A DNA stretch of 7,120 bases from an uncultured Collinsella sp. Its GTDB lineage: Bacteria > Actinomycetota > Coriobacteriia > Coriobacteriales > Coriobacteriaceae. The notes below the pieces were generated by a model. That model did no database searches. It was not told the origin of the DNA and saw nothing but the letters and a program-made list of their open reading frames with translations. Made by a program: the position numbers and the translations under genes. How positions within the stretch are numbered: the first letter of the stretch is position 1; every line of letters begins with the position of its first letter. Positions 1 to 4,937 of this stretch are shown here, in pieces. Where the stretch lies: NCBI GenBank assembly GCA_938023705.1, contig CALJDJ010000083.1, positions 1 to 7,120 of the forward strand, written 5' to 3'.

Positions 1-7
1 AAGGGCG

Positions 8-29
8 GAGGCGGGGCATTCCCCGCCTC
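8..29. terminator. Strong GC hairpin, probable terminator of a gene left of the window
   Basis: A perfect 9-bp stem, GAGGCGGGG (8-16) with CCCCGCCTC (21-29), closes a CATT tetraloop. Only two T residues follow on the plus strand and no U-tract is present on the minus strand, so it is a weak fit to a classical intrinsic terminator. Its position at the edge of a gene-free stretch suggests it ends a gene outside the window. Strand is undetermined. Confidence 0.45.
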
Positions 30-445
30 TTACACCACATCTCTGCGCGCTACCGTCTTCTTCCGGTCGTGGAAGAGGCGGACACAAAGCGCGGACTTGA
101 GGAGGCAAACGCCAGTACCTAAAAGCCGATATATCACAAAGTAGATCTTTCATAGGCACAGGAAAACACGAATTTCAACCCAGTCAGTCACGCATTGGCG
201 CGAACGCACCAAAAATGGCGCCGAACGGACTGCCGAGTTTTCAACATCCTTCCCCAACTGGCCAAAAGCTTGCCAAGAACTGGACGGAGTCCTGTTGAAA
301 ACCCGCTATTTCTCTCATGCGGAAGCTTTGCACAGCAAGTGAGTAGGCTTTTTGGAAACTCCCGAGCAGGCAGGCCATCTTGTCTTGCAAAGCCGCAGGT
401 AGACGACTTGCTGCAAAACGGTCTGGTCGGCATAACGCCAAAAGT
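30..445. other. Gene-free region with inverted repeats
   Basis: No reading frame here has a convincing start, ribosome binding site or recognisable protein. Open frames on both strands (195-602 plus, 188-433 minus, 241-453 minus) read as low-information sequence rich in Arg, Ser and Cys, and the plus-strand one runs antisense into the pdxR 3' end. What is visible is structure: a small hairpin (TCTTCC 59-64 with GGAAGA 71-76), a 10-bp inverted repeat (237-246 with 293-302) and a long interrupted inverted repeat (337-355 with 438-455). I see no tRNA, rRNA or CRISPR array. The stretch could be a degenerate or repeated intergenic element or could encode a structured RNA. Confidence 0.5.
237..302. 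repeat. Inverted repeat with 10-bp perfect arms
   Basis: GTTTTCAACA (237-246) is the exact reverse complement of TGTTGAAAAC (293-302). The 46-nt interior contains a small hairpin, GGAC-GGA-GTCC (282-292), and short GGC/GCC pairings. The arms are AT-rich with no following U-tract, so a terminator role is not obvious. The whole unit could fold as a branched RNA or be part of an intergenic repeat. Confidence 0.55.
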
Positions 446-455
446 CTACTCACTT
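337..455. repeat. Interrupted inverted repeat overlapping the pdxR stop codon
   Basis: The plus-strand segment 337-355 (AAGTGAGTAGGCTTTTTGG) is nearly the reverse complement of 438-455. Read on the minus strand, the second arm is AAGTGAGTAGACTTTTGG, so the arms differ by one substitution and one extra T. The second arm contains the pdxR stop codon (TAG, 448-446), so the last sense codons of the regulator lie in the repeat. The arms are separated by 82 nt. In the pdxR transcript they could form a 3' stem. They could also be terminal inverted repeats of a small element inserted at the gene end. Confidence 0.5.
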
Positions 456-1885
456 AGGCTAGAGGGCACCCCCATTAGCTGTGATTCCAGGGTGTTTAGC
501 GCATTTGGACTCAAATCGTCATACTGGACAAGGATTCGAGCCAAGTTTTTAGGGACAGATGCGCCATCGGCACACCAAAAGCAGTCACCGATATCGATAT
601 AAGGGATATTCGAGTGCATAAGTGCCCGCGTAAAAGAGCTTCCGCCCGCGCCACGCTCCGCAACCACGATGCAGTAAAGGCCCGCGTCTGCATGCTCGAT
701 CGAGACCTCTCCTGCCGGAAATGTCTTCCGCACAAGCGCCGCCAGGCCATCACGCGCCTCGCGAGCACGAACACGCACGCGGTTCACATGTCGCTCGTAA
801 TCACCCGATTCCAGCAAACGAGCCAAAGCGACCTGGTCAACAGAGCTCACCGACGAGGCGTAAAAACCAAGGTTGTGCCTAAACCGCTCCATTAGCTCAT
901 CGGGCAACACCATGTACGCTAGACGCAACGCCGATGACAGGCTCTTCGAAAACGTGTTGGTGTAGATAACCGACTGGGCGGCATCGATCGACGCGAGCGC
1001 GGGAATCGGCTTGCCGGCAAGGCGAAACTCACAATCAAAGTCGTCTTCGATGAGATACCGACCTGGCCGCTCGGCGGCCCAGCTCAGCAACGCATAGCGA
1101 CGTGCAATGCTCGTCACAAGACCGGTCGGATACTGATGAGACGGCATCAGGTGAAGGACATCGGTCCCGGTTTTCTGCAGCGCGCTCAAGTCCACGCCCT
1201 CAGCATCCAACGGGATATGTCGAACTTCGCAGCCCATAGCCTGATAGATGCGCGTCAGGCGCAAATAGCCCGGATCTTCAACGGCATACACCTTGTCGGC
1301 TCCAAGCAACTGAACCAACATGGTATCGAGCAGCTGGGCGCCCGCACCGATGACGATGTTGTCGGGATTAACATTCATGCCCCGTGTCCCGCGCAGATGG
1401 CGAGCGATTGCGCGTCGTAGCCGAGCGGTGCCCTGTGCCGGCGCAGTCGAAAAGATTTCGCGTTCATCTTCAGATGCCAGCGTCGCCCGCAGCGCGCTTT
1501 GCCAAAGCCGCGCCGCCTCCAAAGCGGAAGGAGAAAGCGCATCGAATCGCTCGACCTGTCCGTTGACATCACGCGCACTGGGGCCCGCAGAGACGGCATC
1601 TCGGTCGATGCCCTCCGCAGCCGAAGCCAAAACCGGTGCATCCGGAAGCTCGCAAGCGTAGTAGCCACGACGCGGCATTGAGCAAATATAGCCCTCGGCA
1701 AGTAGCTGGCTATATGCATTCTCGATGGTAATGACACTGATTCCCAGATGGCTGGCAAAGGCGCGCTTAGACGGAAGATGTTCCCCCGCCGCAATACGTC
1801 CAGCAACGATATCATCTCGAATTTGCTGGTAAATATACTCATAGAGCGATGCTTCGCCGCGTTTTTCCAAATTGTAGTCAAGCAT
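446..1885 (-). CDS. pdxR: MocR/PdxR-type transcriptional regulator (GntR winged helix fused to an aminotransferase-like domain)
   Basis: A 479-residue regulator with the MocR fold. Residues about 12-80 form a GntR winged helix (LPSKRAFASHLGIS, then ITIENAYSQLLAEGYI). Residues about 120-470 form a type I aminotransferase-like domain. Visible cofactor-site motifs are EDPGY (203-207), SHQYPTG (249-255), IEDDFDCEF (279-287) and TFSKS (311-315), whose Lys314 should form the Schiff base with PLP. RLAY replaces the more usual RLGY after that lysine. The ATG at 1885 is chosen because AGGTGA lies 7 nt upstream. An in-frame TTG at 1918 would add 11 residues but has no ribosome binding site. PdxR proteins in other Gram-positive bacteria activate pdxST when PLP is scarce. 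That role is inferred here from the divergent pdxST, since the MocR family also regulates other pathways. The 3' end lies inside an inverted repeat. Confidence 0.87.
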   Translation of the reverse strand: MLDYNLEKRGEASLYEYIYQQIRDDIVAGRIAAGEHLPSKRAFASHLGISVITIENAYSQLLAEGYICSMPRRGYYACELPDAPVLASAAEGIDRDAVSAGPSARDVNGQVERFDALSPSALEAARLWQSALRATLASEDEREIFSTAPAQGTARLRRAIARHLRGTRGMNVNPDNIVIGAGAQLLDTMLVQLLGADKVYAVEDPGYLRLTRIYQAMGCEVRHIPLDAEGVDLSALQKTGTDVLHLMPSHQYPTGLVTSIARRYALLSWAAERPGRYLIEDDFDCEFRLAGKPIPALASIDAAQSVIYTNTFSKSLSSALRLAYMVLPDELMERFRHNLGFYASSVSSVDQVALARLLESGDYERHVNRVRVRAREARDGLAALVRKTFPAGEVSIEHADAGLYCIVVAERGAGGSSFTRALMHSNIPYIDIGDCFWCADGASVPKNLARILVQYDDLSPNALNTLESQLMGVPSSLSE

Positions 1886-2030
1886 GAGTTTATCACCTGA
1901 CCATATCGAACCGTTCAATCTGGTATTATTCTGACCTTGTTATTATCTCGAAAACTGAGTATTTCGCCATACCCAGCTCCCCGATAGGATGTTCCGTCAA
2001 GCAATGTACATGCCAACCAAGGGAGCAACC
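1886..2030. promoter_or_regulatory. Divergent pdxR-pdxST control region
   Basis: This 145-bp gap must hold both promoters. A plausible plus-strand pair for pdxS is TTGTTA (1937-1942) and TATTTC (1960-1965) with a 17-nt spacer, a weak match. On the minus strand AATAAT (1930-1925) is a candidate -10 for pdxR, about 40 nt before its start. Two similar AT-rich boxes, TATTATTCTGA (1924-1934) and TATTATCTCGA (1941-1951), lie in the same orientation 17 bp apart and overlap both candidate promoters, as operator half-sites would. An 8-bp palindrome ATGTACAT (2004-2011) lies just before the pdxS ribosome binding site. The region's role is secure from gene layout, but the exact boxes are guesses. Confidence 0.5.
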
Positions 2031-2921
2031 ATGGCAGAACAGACCAGCAAGGCCGATCGCGTCAAACTCAATCGCGAGCTCGCGCAGATGCTCAAGGGCG
2101 GCGTCATCATGGACGTCACCACGCCCGAGCAGGCACGCATCGCCGAGGAGGCAGGCGCCTGCGCCGTCATGGCTCTCGAGCGCATCCCGGCCGACATCCG
2201 CGCCGCCGGCGGCGTGTCGCGCATGAGCGACCCCAAGATGATCAAGGGCATTCAAGAGGCCGTCTCCATCCCCGTCATGGCCAAGTGCCGCATCGGTCAC
2301 ATCGTCGAGGCGCAGATCCTGCAGGCCATCGAGATCGACTACATCGATGAGTCCGAGGTTCTCTCCCCCGCCGACGACGTCTATCATATCGACAAGACCC
2401 AGTTTGACGTGCCGTTTGTCTGCGGCGCCCGTGATCTGGGCGAGGCGCTGCGCCGTGTTGCCGAAGGCGCCACGATGATTCGCACCAAGGGTGAGCCGGG
2501 TACGGGCGACGTCGTTCAGGCCGTGCGTCACATGCGCAAGATCCAAAAGCAGATCCGTGACGTTGTTGCCCTGCGCGACGACGAGCTCTTTGAGGCAGCC
2601 AAGCAACTGCAGGTTCCGGTCGAGCTGGTGCGCGAGGTCCATGCCACGGGAAAGCTTCCCGTCGTGAACTTTGCCGCCGGCGGCGTAGCGACCCCCGCCG
2701 ACGCCGCGCTGATGATGCAGCTGGGCGCCGAAGGCGTCTTTGTCGGCTCGGGCATCTTTAAAAGCGGCGACCCCGCCAAGCGCGCAGCCGCCATCGTCAA
2801 GGCCGTGGCAAACTTCACCGATGCCAAACTCATCGCCGAGCTTTCGGAAGACCTGGGCGAGGCCATGGTGGGCATCAACGCCGACGAAATCGAGATCATC
2901 ATGGAGGAACGCGGGCGCTAG
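2031..2921 (+). CDS. pdxS: Pyridoxal 5'-phosphate synthase subunit PdxS
   Basis: Synthase subunit of the DXP-independent vitamin B6 pathway. It condenses ribose 5-phosphate, glyceraldehyde 3-phosphate and ammonia to PLP in the cytoplasm, as part of a 12-PdxS/12-PdxT complex in known systems. The 296-residue protein is full length and matches the family throughout, with GGVIMDV, ALERIPADIRAAGGVSRMSDP, MAKCRIGH, IDYIDESEVL, RTKGEPGTGD and GSGIFKS. The catalytic residues correspond to Asp28, Lys85 (sugar Schiff base) and Lys153, matching B. subtilis Asp24, Lys81 and Lys149. The ATG at 2031 is chosen because AAGGGAG ends 5 nt before it and it gives the usual N terminus. The frame is open back to 1989, but that extension (MFRQAMYMPTKGAT) is not family-like. 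It is followed after 20 nt by pdxT and is probably controlled by the divergent regulator. Confidence 0.98.
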   Translation: MAEQTSKADRVKLNRELAQMLKGGVIMDVTTPEQARIAEEAGACAVMALERIPADIRAAGGVSRMSDPKMIKGIQEAVSIPVMAKCRIGHIVEAQILQAIEIDYIDESEVLSPADDVYHIDKTQFDVPFVCGARDLGEALRRVAEGATMIRTKGEPGTGDVVQAVRHMRKIQKQIRDVVALRDDELFEAAKQLQVPVELVREVHATGKLPVVNFAAGGVATPADAALMMQLGAEGVFVGSGIFKSGDPAKRAAAIVKAVANFTDAKLIAELSEDLGEAMVGINADEIEIIMEERGR

Positions 2922-2941
2922 TCCAGCAGAAGGGATCGCAC

Positions 2942-3529
2942 ATGAGCGATTATGCAGACCAGACGGTCGCCGTGTTGGCGGTCCAAGGCGCTTTTGCCGA
3001 GCACGAGACAAGACTATCCGAGCTGGGCGCACGTTGTATTGAGCTGAGGCAGGCGGCTGATTTGAAGCAGGACTTTGACCGTCTGGTACTTCCCGGCGGC
3101 GAGTCTACCGTTCAAGGGAAGCTGCTTGATGAGCTGGGCATGCTCGAGGAGCTTCGCACCCACATTGTTGAAGGCATGCCCGTCCTTGGCACCTGCGCCG
3201 GCTTGATTCTGCTGGCGCGCGACCTTGCCGCACACGACGATAAGGGAACGCCGCGCCTAGCAACCATGAACGTACTCGTTGAGCGCAACGCTTATGGCAG
3301 ACAGCTCGGCAGTTTTCGAACCAAGGGGCAGGTAGCCGGCATCGACGGTGAAGTGCCGCTGACGTTTATCCGCGCGCCTCGCATCGTCGAAGTGCACGGC
3401 AATGCCAAGGCCTTAGCGAAAGTCGACGGCCGTATCGTCGCCGCCCGCCAAGGCAACCAGCTCGGCGTAACCTTCCACCCCGAACTCGATGAAGACACCC
3501 GCCTCCACGAACTCTTCCTTCAGATGTAG
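2942..3529 (+). CDS. pdxT: Pyridoxal 5'-phosphate synthase glutaminase subunit PdxT
   Basis: Class I glutamine amidotransferase that hydrolyses glutamine and channels ammonia to PdxS. The 195-residue protein has the family motifs in order: VLAVQGAFAEH (11-21), PGGEST (51-56), the nucleophile motif GTCAG with Cys85, VERNAYGRQLGSF (113-125), IRAPRI, and the TFHPE motif near the C terminus with His179 and Glu181 completing the triad. Length is typical of the family. The ATG at 2942 is preceded by AAGGG with a 7-nt spacer and lies 20 nt after the pdxS stop, so the two genes form an operon. The stop codon lies in an 8-bp hairpin (3512-3519 with 3528-3535). Nothing suggests damage or loss of activity. 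Confidence 0.97.
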   Translation: MSDYADQTVAVLAVQGAFAEHETRLSELGARCIELRQAADLKQDFDRLVLPGGESTVQGKLLDELGMLEELRTHIVEGMPVLGTCAGLILLARDLAAHDDKGTPRLATMNVLVERNAYGRQLGSFRTKGQVAGIDGEVPLTFIRAPRIVEVHGNAKALAKVDGRIVAARQGNQLGVTFHPELDEDTRLHELFLQM

Positions 3530-3560
3530 GAAGAGCAGAAACGAGCGTGGATTTTCGGAC

Positions 3561-3644
3561 ACATAACAAATGAGAGTGGATAATCTCCCACTCTGAGCTT
3601 GAATGCAGGCTCAAACCGGGAGATTATCCACTCTCATGCTATGT
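3561..3644. repeat. Long inverted repeat with 20-bp perfect arms
   Basis: Positions 3570-3589 and 3618-3637 are perfect reverse complements over 20 bp. The stem can be extended past a small bulge by ACATA (3561-3565) with TATGT (3640-3644). The loop holds its own 5-bp hairpin, TGAGC (3594-3598) with GCTCA (3609-3613). The core AGAGTGG (3573-3579) has two downstream complements, CCACTCT at 3588-3594 and at 3628-3634, so a short local hairpin competes with the long one. No U-tract follows, so it is not a classical terminator. It could be a 3' stabilising stem, a miniature mobile element or a protein-binding palindrome. Confidence 0.7.
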
Positions 3645-3673
3645 AGTCATTTAAGAACGTCTCCAATGACTAC
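3643..3673. repeat. 9-bp hairpin following the long inverted repeat
   Basis: GTAGTCATT (3643-3651) and AATGACTAC (3665-3673) form a perfect 9-bp stem with a 13-nt loop. It begins at the last two bases of the preceding inverted repeat, so the two structures are back to back. There is no adjacent T-run. Function unknown. Confidence 0.5.
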
Positions 3674-3725
3674 TTGCAACGAATCATTTTTGGCAACAGA
3701 AATTACGCCGATGTTTTGGCAACGC

Positions 3726-3841
3726 CAGCGAGCGACGCCCAGGGCGAACAAGTTGGCATGAAAAAGGCAAGGCATAGACCTTCTGGTCATGCCTTGCCTT
3801 TTGAATGACAAATTGTCGCCCTGGGCGTCGCGCAGCGTCAA
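3726..3841. repeat. Structured repeat, copy A (shares ends and apex with 7003-7118)
   Basis: A 116-nt element that folds almost end to end. The outer stem is 16 bp and perfect (3732-3747 with 3816-3831). A middle section is mostly paired with scattered mismatches. The inner stem pairs 3762-3775 with 3789-3802, followed by a single bulged A (3776) and the apex GACC-TTCT-GGTC (3777-3788). It begins CAGCGAGCGA and ends TCGCGCAGCGTCAA, both found at the same places in the second copy. It lies 196 nt after the pdxT stop and 32 nt beyond the RGG gene stop on the opposite strand. It may be a bidirectional terminator unit, a palindromic intergenic repeat or a miniature mobile element. Confidence 0.8.
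3762..3802. terminator. Bidirectional intrinsic terminator core
   Basis: The inner hairpin of repeat copy A has a 14-bp stem flanked by A-rich sequence on the left and T-rich sequence on the right (AAAAGGC to GCCTTTT). On the plus strand it ends in a run of four T, and on the minus strand in five. That is the expected shape for a rho-independent terminator working on both converging transcripts, pdxT and the RGG protein gene. Confidence 0.65.
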
Positions 3842-3844
3842 CTA

Positions 3845-3871
3845 GTTACGCGGTTCGTAGAACCGCGTAAC
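3845..3871 (-). terminator. 12-bp hairpin immediately after the RGG protein gene
   Basis: GTTACGCGGTTC (3845-3856) and GAACCGCGTAAC (3860-3871) form a perfect 12-bp stem with a 3-nt loop, starting two bases beyond the minus-strand stop codon (3876-3874). No U-tract follows on the minus strand, so it may be a 3'-end stabilising stem, with termination occurring at the next hairpin (3762-3802). It abuts the right end of repeat copy A. Confidence 0.5.
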
Positions 3872-3873
3872 CC

Positions 3874-4785
3874 CTAGAAGCGGTTGCCGCGGAAGCCGCC
3901 GCCGTTGCGGCCGCCACGATCGCCACCGCGACCGCCGCGGTCGTTACCGCGGTTGCCGCCGAAGCCGCCACGGTTGCCACCGCGATCGCCATAGCCACCA
4001 CGGTTGCCGCCAAAGCCGCCGCGACCGCCGCGGTCGCCGCCACGGTCACCAAAGCCGCCACGGCCACCGCGATCGCCACCGCGACCGCCGCGGTCACCGC
4101 CACGACCACCGCGATCGCCAAAGCCGCCGCGACCGCCACGGTCGCCGCCACGGCCACCGCGATCGTCACGACCGCCGCGAGGACCGCGGTCCTCGTCCAG
4201 GCCCATGGCGACGAGCGGAGCAATAACCTTATCGAGAGCGGCCATCAGCTCGGTGGCCTCCTCGTAAGAAAGCTCGGGCAGGAGCTTCTCCTTCTTGTTG
4301 GCAAGCTCGACCAGGCCCTCGGCGGCATCCTCGGCAGCGAAGACGACGATCTTGCGCATATCGCCCTCAGCGTCGTCGATGCGGCCGACCAGATCGGCAG
4401 CCTCGGCCTCGGCCATCAGGCCATCGAGCTCACGAAGGCGCATGCCCAGCAGGTCGGACATTTCCTTCTGCTCCATCTTGGGCTTGAGGTCAAGAAGCTT
4501 GATGGCGCGCTCGATGTTCGCCATGCGCTCGGCCTTGGCCTCCTCCTCCTTGGAAATAGCAAAGCGACGGCTACGCAGCAGGCGGGCGGCCTTCTGCATC
4601 TTGTCCATCAGCTCTTCGTCATCGTAATCAACGGCGGCCTCGACAACCTCGGCCTCCTCCTCGGCGGAAACCTCGTCAGCAGCCTCAACCTCGGCAGCTT
4701 CGGTCTCCACGGTCTCGACTGCCTCAACCTCGGCAGTCATGGTCTCGTTCTCGGTCTCGTTCATGATCTCTTCGTTCTCGGACAT
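3874..4785 (-). CDS. Acidic / MarR-like winged-helix / RGG-repeat protein
   Basis: A 303-residue protein of unknown specific function with three parts. Residues 1-58 are strongly acidic, mostly Glu, Ala and Val. Residues about 60-195 resemble MarR regulators: a helix (ANIERAIKLLDL), a helix-turn-helix (KEMSDLLGMRLRELDGLM), a wing (GRIDDAEGDMRKIVVF) and C-terminal helices (SYEEATELMAALDKVIAPL). The recognition helix has Glu and Asp where DNA-binding MarR proteins usually have basic or polar residues. Residues 199-303 are an RGG box with 20 RGG tripeptides, separated by Asp, Phe-Gly, Tyr-Gly and Asn spacers and ending in Arg-Phe. RGG boxes generally bind RNA or structured nucleic acid and can drive condensation. 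The ATG at 4785 has AAGGAG 4 nt upstream. A cytoplasmic RNA-binding or nucleoid-associated role is inference. The leader is highly structured. Confidence 0.88.
   Translation of the reverse strand: MSENEEIMNETENETMTAEVEAVETVETEAAEVEAADEVSAEEEAEVVEAAVDYDDEELMDKMQKAARLLRSRRFAISKEEEAKAERMANIERAIKLLDLKPKMEQKEMSDLLGMRLRELDGLMAEAEAADLVGRIDDAEGDMRKIVVFAAEDAAEGLVELANKKEKLLPELSYEEATELMAALDKVIAPLVAMGLDEDRGPRGGRDDRGGRGGDRGGRGGFGDRGGRGGDRGGRGGDRGGRGGFGDRGGDRGGRGGFGGNRGGYGDRGGNRGGFGGNRGNDRGGRGGDRGGRNGGGFRGNRF
3885..4190 (-). repeat. Low-complexity RGG-coding repeat tract
   Basis: About 300 bp built from variants of a CCGCCACG/CGATCGCC pattern (plus strand), which encodes GRGG, DRGG and FGDRGG units on the minus strand. 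Nearly every Arg, Gly and Asp codon uses C or T/C at the third place, so the DNA repeat is near-perfect in places and likely prone to slippage. Copy number could vary between strains and short-read assemblies may collapse it. Confidence 0.8.
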
Positions 4786-4937
4786 GAGACTCCTTCTTGG
4801 CCCTCTCGGGCATCATCGCCCCATTCGCGGGGCCCGTCGCGCACTCTTTGCGCTTTAAACATTCATGCCTCTCGGCAAAACGTCCATTAGTTTATGGTGT
4901 CGACTTCCAATCTAGCTGCAGAATCTATGTGCACACA
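4786..4937 (-). promoter_or_regulatory. Structured leader and promoter region of the RGG protein gene
   Basis: Between the transporter stop and the RGG gene start the minus strand carries four consecutive short hairpins: TGCC-GAGA-GGCA (4877-4866), GCGCA-N5-TGCGC (4853-4839), GCCCC-N6-GGGGC (4833-4818) and GCCC-GAGA-GGGC (4811-4800). Two have GNRA-type GAGA loops. The last ends 4 nt before the AAGGAG ribosome binding site. An AT-rich box (TTTAAA, 4859-4854) may be part of the promoter, but no clear -35 is visible. The arrangement suggests post-transcriptional control, possibly autoregulation. Confidence 0.45.

Larger units (their letters stand above)
3530..3873. other. Palindrome-rich convergent intergenic region
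   Basis: This 344-bp gap between the 3' ends of pdxT (plus) and the RGG protein gene (minus) has no credible gene; the 64-codon minus frame 3647-3841 mostly reads through a palindrome. It is filled by a series of structures: an inverted repeat 3561-3644, a hairpin 3643-3673, a direct repeat of TTTTGGCAAC (3688-3697 and 3714-3723), a long stem 3726-3841 with a terminator-like core, and a 12-bp hairpin 3845-3871. Some of these must end the two converging transcripts. Confidence 0.7.

Noticed and set aside
188..433. 81-codon minus-strand frame at the left end
   Set aside because: Low-information Arg/Ser/Cys-rich sequence, no start signal, and it overlaps other open frames over the same inverted repeats.
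195..602. 135-codon plus-strand frame at the left end
   Set aside because: No ribosome binding site or recognisable domain, and its second half is antisense to the pdxR 3' end. The first half covers inverted repeats.
1886..1918. Upstream TTG start for pdxR
   Set aside because: No ribosome binding site precedes it, whereas the ATG at 1885 has AGGTGA at a good spacing.
1926..3032. 368-codon open frame antisense to pdxS
   Set aside because: It mirrors pdxS in a GC-rich genome. The translation is rich in His, Asp and Gly without any family motif, while the plus strand encodes a textbook PdxS.
3647..3841. 64-codon minus-strand frame in the convergent intergenic region
   Set aside because: Begins at a TTG and reads mostly through the palindromic repeat copy A. 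No domain or ribosome site.
3885..4190. Possible CRISPR or tandem repeat array
   Set aside because: The periodicity is short and irregular and is explained by in-frame coding of RGG units; there are no spacers.
4004..4267. Proline- and arginine-rich plus-strand frame
   Set aside because: Complement of the RGG-coding repeat. The PPRPPRSP pattern is simply the antisense reading of the Gly-Arg repeat.
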